The translations under genes were made by a program, and so were the position numbers. Shown here in pieces: positions 14,348 through 15,950 of a DNA stretch of 15,950 bases. The stretch's first letter is position 1. Every line of letters begins with the position of its first letter. Under the pieces are notes generated by a model. The model did no database searches. It had not been told where the DNA came from and saw only the letters and a program-made list of their open reading frames with translations. This DNA is from Firmicutes bacterium UBA6226 (GTDB lineage: Bacteria > Bacillota_A > Clostridia > Peptostreptococcales > Acidaminobacteraceae): NCBI GenBank assembly GCA_002441045.1, contig DJWQ01000074.1, positions 1 to 15,950 of the forward strand, given 5' to 3'.

Positions 14348-14953
14348 CTAAATTATCGACTTCTTTCGCCCTATCACACTTAAGGTATGCCAGTGTTTGG
14401 TTACAATTTCACCATTTGGTCGCATACTCGTTCCATCATTTTCTAGTTCCTCAAGATGTAATAGATCGTATGCTTTAAAAAGCGTTTCGATTTCGGACTT
14501 TGAGTGAAATGTAAATCGTTCAGTCCATTCTGCCCAAGAGTCGTTTTTCCCAAAGAAAATCATTGCGATGGTAGCGCCGTTAGGTATTTGAGCTTCAAGT
14601 TGATGCCATCTTTGCTCAAATAATTGGGTTGGACAAAATGGCAAGCTAAAGCTTGCGTAGACACAGTCAACTTGTGGCAACTTCATTTCATATAAATCCG
14701 CCTTAACTACCTCAAGTCCATTAATGTTTTTATTAGATAACTCGATTTTTAGATCCTCAAGTACAGTTGTTTCACGATCCACTGCTATCACTGTATGTCC
14801 ATTTTCGATAAAGTGTTTGGCATCAACACCAGCTCCAGCGCCTAAATCTATGATTCTTGAAGGCTTTGCAAGTACTTCCATAAGCTTCTTCGTCAAAGTT
14901 CTTGGTTCTTCGTTTTTAGTTTTTTCGTGAAACTTTTTATCATAGCTACTCAT
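14348..14953 (-). CDS. Class I SAM-dependent methyltransferase
   Basis: Product of 201 aa with a Rossmann methyltransferase fold. Motif I is RIIDLGAGAGVDAKHF (about 33-48), the acidic residue binding the ribose is in VIAVDRE, and KADLYEM and CVYASFSLPF follow. The substrate is not evident; the family resembles small-molecule methyltransferases of the tellurite-resistance/UbiE type. The ATG at 14953 is chosen over 14971, since AGGAGA lies six bases before it. It overlaps the end of the HAD phosphatase gene by eight bases, which implies translational coupling. Last gene of a three-gene operon, ended by the terminator at 14271-14306. Confidence 0.88.
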   Translation of the reverse strand: MSSYDKKFHEKTKNEEPRTLTKKLMEVLAKPSRIIDLGAGAGVDAKHFIENGHTVIAVDRETTVLEDLKIELSNKNINGLEVVKADLYEMKLPQVDCVYASFSLPFCPTQLFEQRWHQLEAQIPNGATIAMIFFGKNDSWAEWTERFTFHSKSEIETLFKAYDLLHLEELENDGTSMRPNGEIVTKHWHTLSVIGRKKSII

Positions 14954-15452
14954 GTGCGATCTCCTTTGCAACGTCTAGAATAGAGTTAAATGCGTCGCGA
15001 TAATTTTTACCGTTGATTCCGTAAAAGCTTAAATTCATGCTTCCCGCCAATTGTTCATCTGTAAAAGCATCACCTACGACGATTGATTGATCGAGTTGAA
15101 GCTCTGGAAATTCTAATAGACTTTGCTTGATCATCCCAGTTTTGGGCTTCATACATTCGCAATTCTCGTGAGCTGAGTGTGGACAATAATAGGTTTTAAG
15201 TATTATCACCCCTTTATGTTCAAGGCATTGAATGAGTTTGCTATGAAAAGTATTATAATCACTCAATGTGATAACGCCATCGTTTATTAGGTATTGATTG
15301 GTGATGATGATGAGTTTGAACCCCATATTAGAAAGTTGATGCAATCCTTCTATTGCATTTTGCAAAAACTCAGGATCATTTATCTTTCTCCAATCTGCGT
15401 CAGGGTAATCTTTATTAATGGTACCGTCTCGATCTATGTACGCAACTTTCAT
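14946..15452 (-). CDS. HAD-IIIA family phosphatase (GmhB/histidinol-phosphatase-like)
   Basis: Product of 168 aa, short and cytoplasmic. The HAD nucleophile motif is YIDRDGTIN, with Asp7 and Asp9. The motif II region IIITNQ and the later GD...D motif (VGDAFTDEQLAG) are present. A zinc loop CPHSAHENCECMKPKTGM (C-x-H ... C-x-C, then KPKTGM) is that of the GmhB group, which removes a phosphate from heptose 1,7-bisphosphate or histidinol phosphate. No heptose or histidine genes are near, so the substrate here is unknown. GGAGT precedes the ATG. The gene starts nine bases after the stop of the Ham1-like gene and overlaps the methyltransferase, so the three are one operon. Confidence 0.85.
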   Translation of the reverse strand: MKVAYIDRDGTINKDYPDADWRKINDPEFLQNAIEGLHQLSNMGFKLIIITNQYLINDGVITLSDYNTFHSKLIQCLEHKGVIILKTYYCPHSAHENCECMKPKTGMIKQSLLEFPELQLDQSIVVGDAFTDEQLAGSMNLSFYGINGKNYRDAFNSILDVAKEIAHE

Positions 15453-15461
15453 GGCTTACTC

Positions 15462-15950
15462 CTATTCAAAATATTCACCCATAATTCGTTTAAAGAATTT
15501 CGCAAAACCATCTTCTTGTAGATCAGGTTCACCTATACCTGTTTCAAGATCATAATAATATTGATTGCTATTAATTTCTACAGATAGCGAATCCAGTGGA
15601 AAGCCTTCGTTATATATCTCGTGTGGTTTATCAACCACGTAGAAACGCTCAGACCACAAATCCTCACCATCATATGAAATGACCGTTTCATCATCTAAAA
15701 CCAGACATATCGCATTTTTATAATAAGCAGTAATCTTACCACCATATCGTTTTGCCATTTCGCTATAATAATCCAGCATTTCCCGATAGGTGAAACTTTG
15801 CCCCTCTCTTCTTCGAACCATGGTTCCAGGTTGATCCTCTTCGGCGACACCTTCAAAAACAAGTCCTGTATCACAAGAAAAAAGCGGTGCTTTAAGCTGA
15901 TCGAAGTAACCAATTGCTTTAAGCGTCGCGTTTTCTATCGGTGTTTCGCC
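15462..15950 (-). CDS. Ham1/RdgB-like non-canonical purine NTP pyrophosphatase, 5' end outside window
   Basis: The frame is open from the window's right edge for 162 codons to TAG at 15462; an internal ATG at 15821 is not the true start. The visible part reads TPIENATLKAIGYFDQLKAP, then FSCDTGLVFEGV and QPGTMVRRREG. This follows the Ham1 pattern: ENA.LKA for phosphate binding, DTGL for the catalytic Asp and the specificity segment, then a basic stretch. Such enzymes hydrolyse ITP/XTP-type nucleotides to monophosphates and so clean the nucleotide pool. It differs from standard RdgB by a longer insert and lacks a recognisable SHR end, so another nucleotide substrate is possible. First visible gene of the operon with the HAD phosphatase and methyltransferase. 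Confidence 0.7.
   Translation of the reverse strand, partial: GETPIENATLKAIGYFDQLKAPLFSCDTGLVFEGVAEEDQPGTMVRRREGQSFTYREMLDYYSEMAKRYGGKITAYYKNAICLVLDDETVISYDGEDLWSERFYVVDKPHEIYNEGFPLDSLSVEINSNQYYYDLETGIGEPDLQEDGFAKFFKRIMGEYFE

Noticed and set aside
15695..15913. Minus-strand ORF of 72 aa near the right edge
   Set aside because: It is out of frame with the Ham1-like gene, whose frame is open to the window edge and shows family motifs in the same stretch.

Overview
The window is AT-rich DNA with strong AGGAGG-type ribosome binding sites. It carries a DegV protein, a yybP-ykoY riboswitch, Rex-type operators, an EFR1-type flavodoxin/ferredoxin and a bacterial group II intron. Together these point to a low-GC Firmicute, most likely an anaerobic or aerotolerant member of the Clostridia; the genus cannot be fixed from sequence alone.

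Layout. Positions 1-3111 (all minus strand) hold a DegV fatty-acid-binding protein, a six-helix membrane protein, an AraC/GyrI-type regulator and a short remnant of an ABC-2 permease. Positions 3112-4620 (minus) hold a GDT1/TMEM165-type metal exporter with a cysteine-bearing C-terminal extension, preceded by a yybP-ykoY manganese riboswitch whose P1 helix overlaps an intrinsic terminator, and a good promoter. Divergent from it is a water-forming NADH oxidase gene (plus, 4804-6138) with two Rex-like operators 42 bp apart. A glycoside hydrolase family 3 enzyme (minus) and an AraC regulator (plus) form a divergent pair at 6268-9524. At 9526-11227 (minus) lie an EFR1-type protein, an AraC-like regulator that appears to have lost part of its second helix-turn-helix, and a possible 24-residue coupled leader ORF. 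A ketopantoate reductase-family gene (plus, 11424-12341) converges on a complete group II intron (12353-14265, minus). The intron sits just 3' of an intrinsic terminator, which marks it as group IIC. The right end (14348-15950, minus) is a tight operon: a Ham1/RdgB-like nucleotide pyrophosphatase (start outside the window), a HAD-IIIA phosphatase and a SAM methyltransferase.

How the genes relate. The central block is about metal and redox balance: manganese sensing switches on the exporter, and NADH/NAD+ sensing probably switches on the oxidase. The GH3 enzyme and its divergent regulator form a small sugar-catabolism unit without a transporter in view. The right-hand operon looks like metabolite or nucleotide housekeeping. 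I did not find a convincing undescribed multi-gene system. The most interesting items are the regulatory RNAs and operators, the exporter's Cys extension, and the footprints of deletion and intron insertion.
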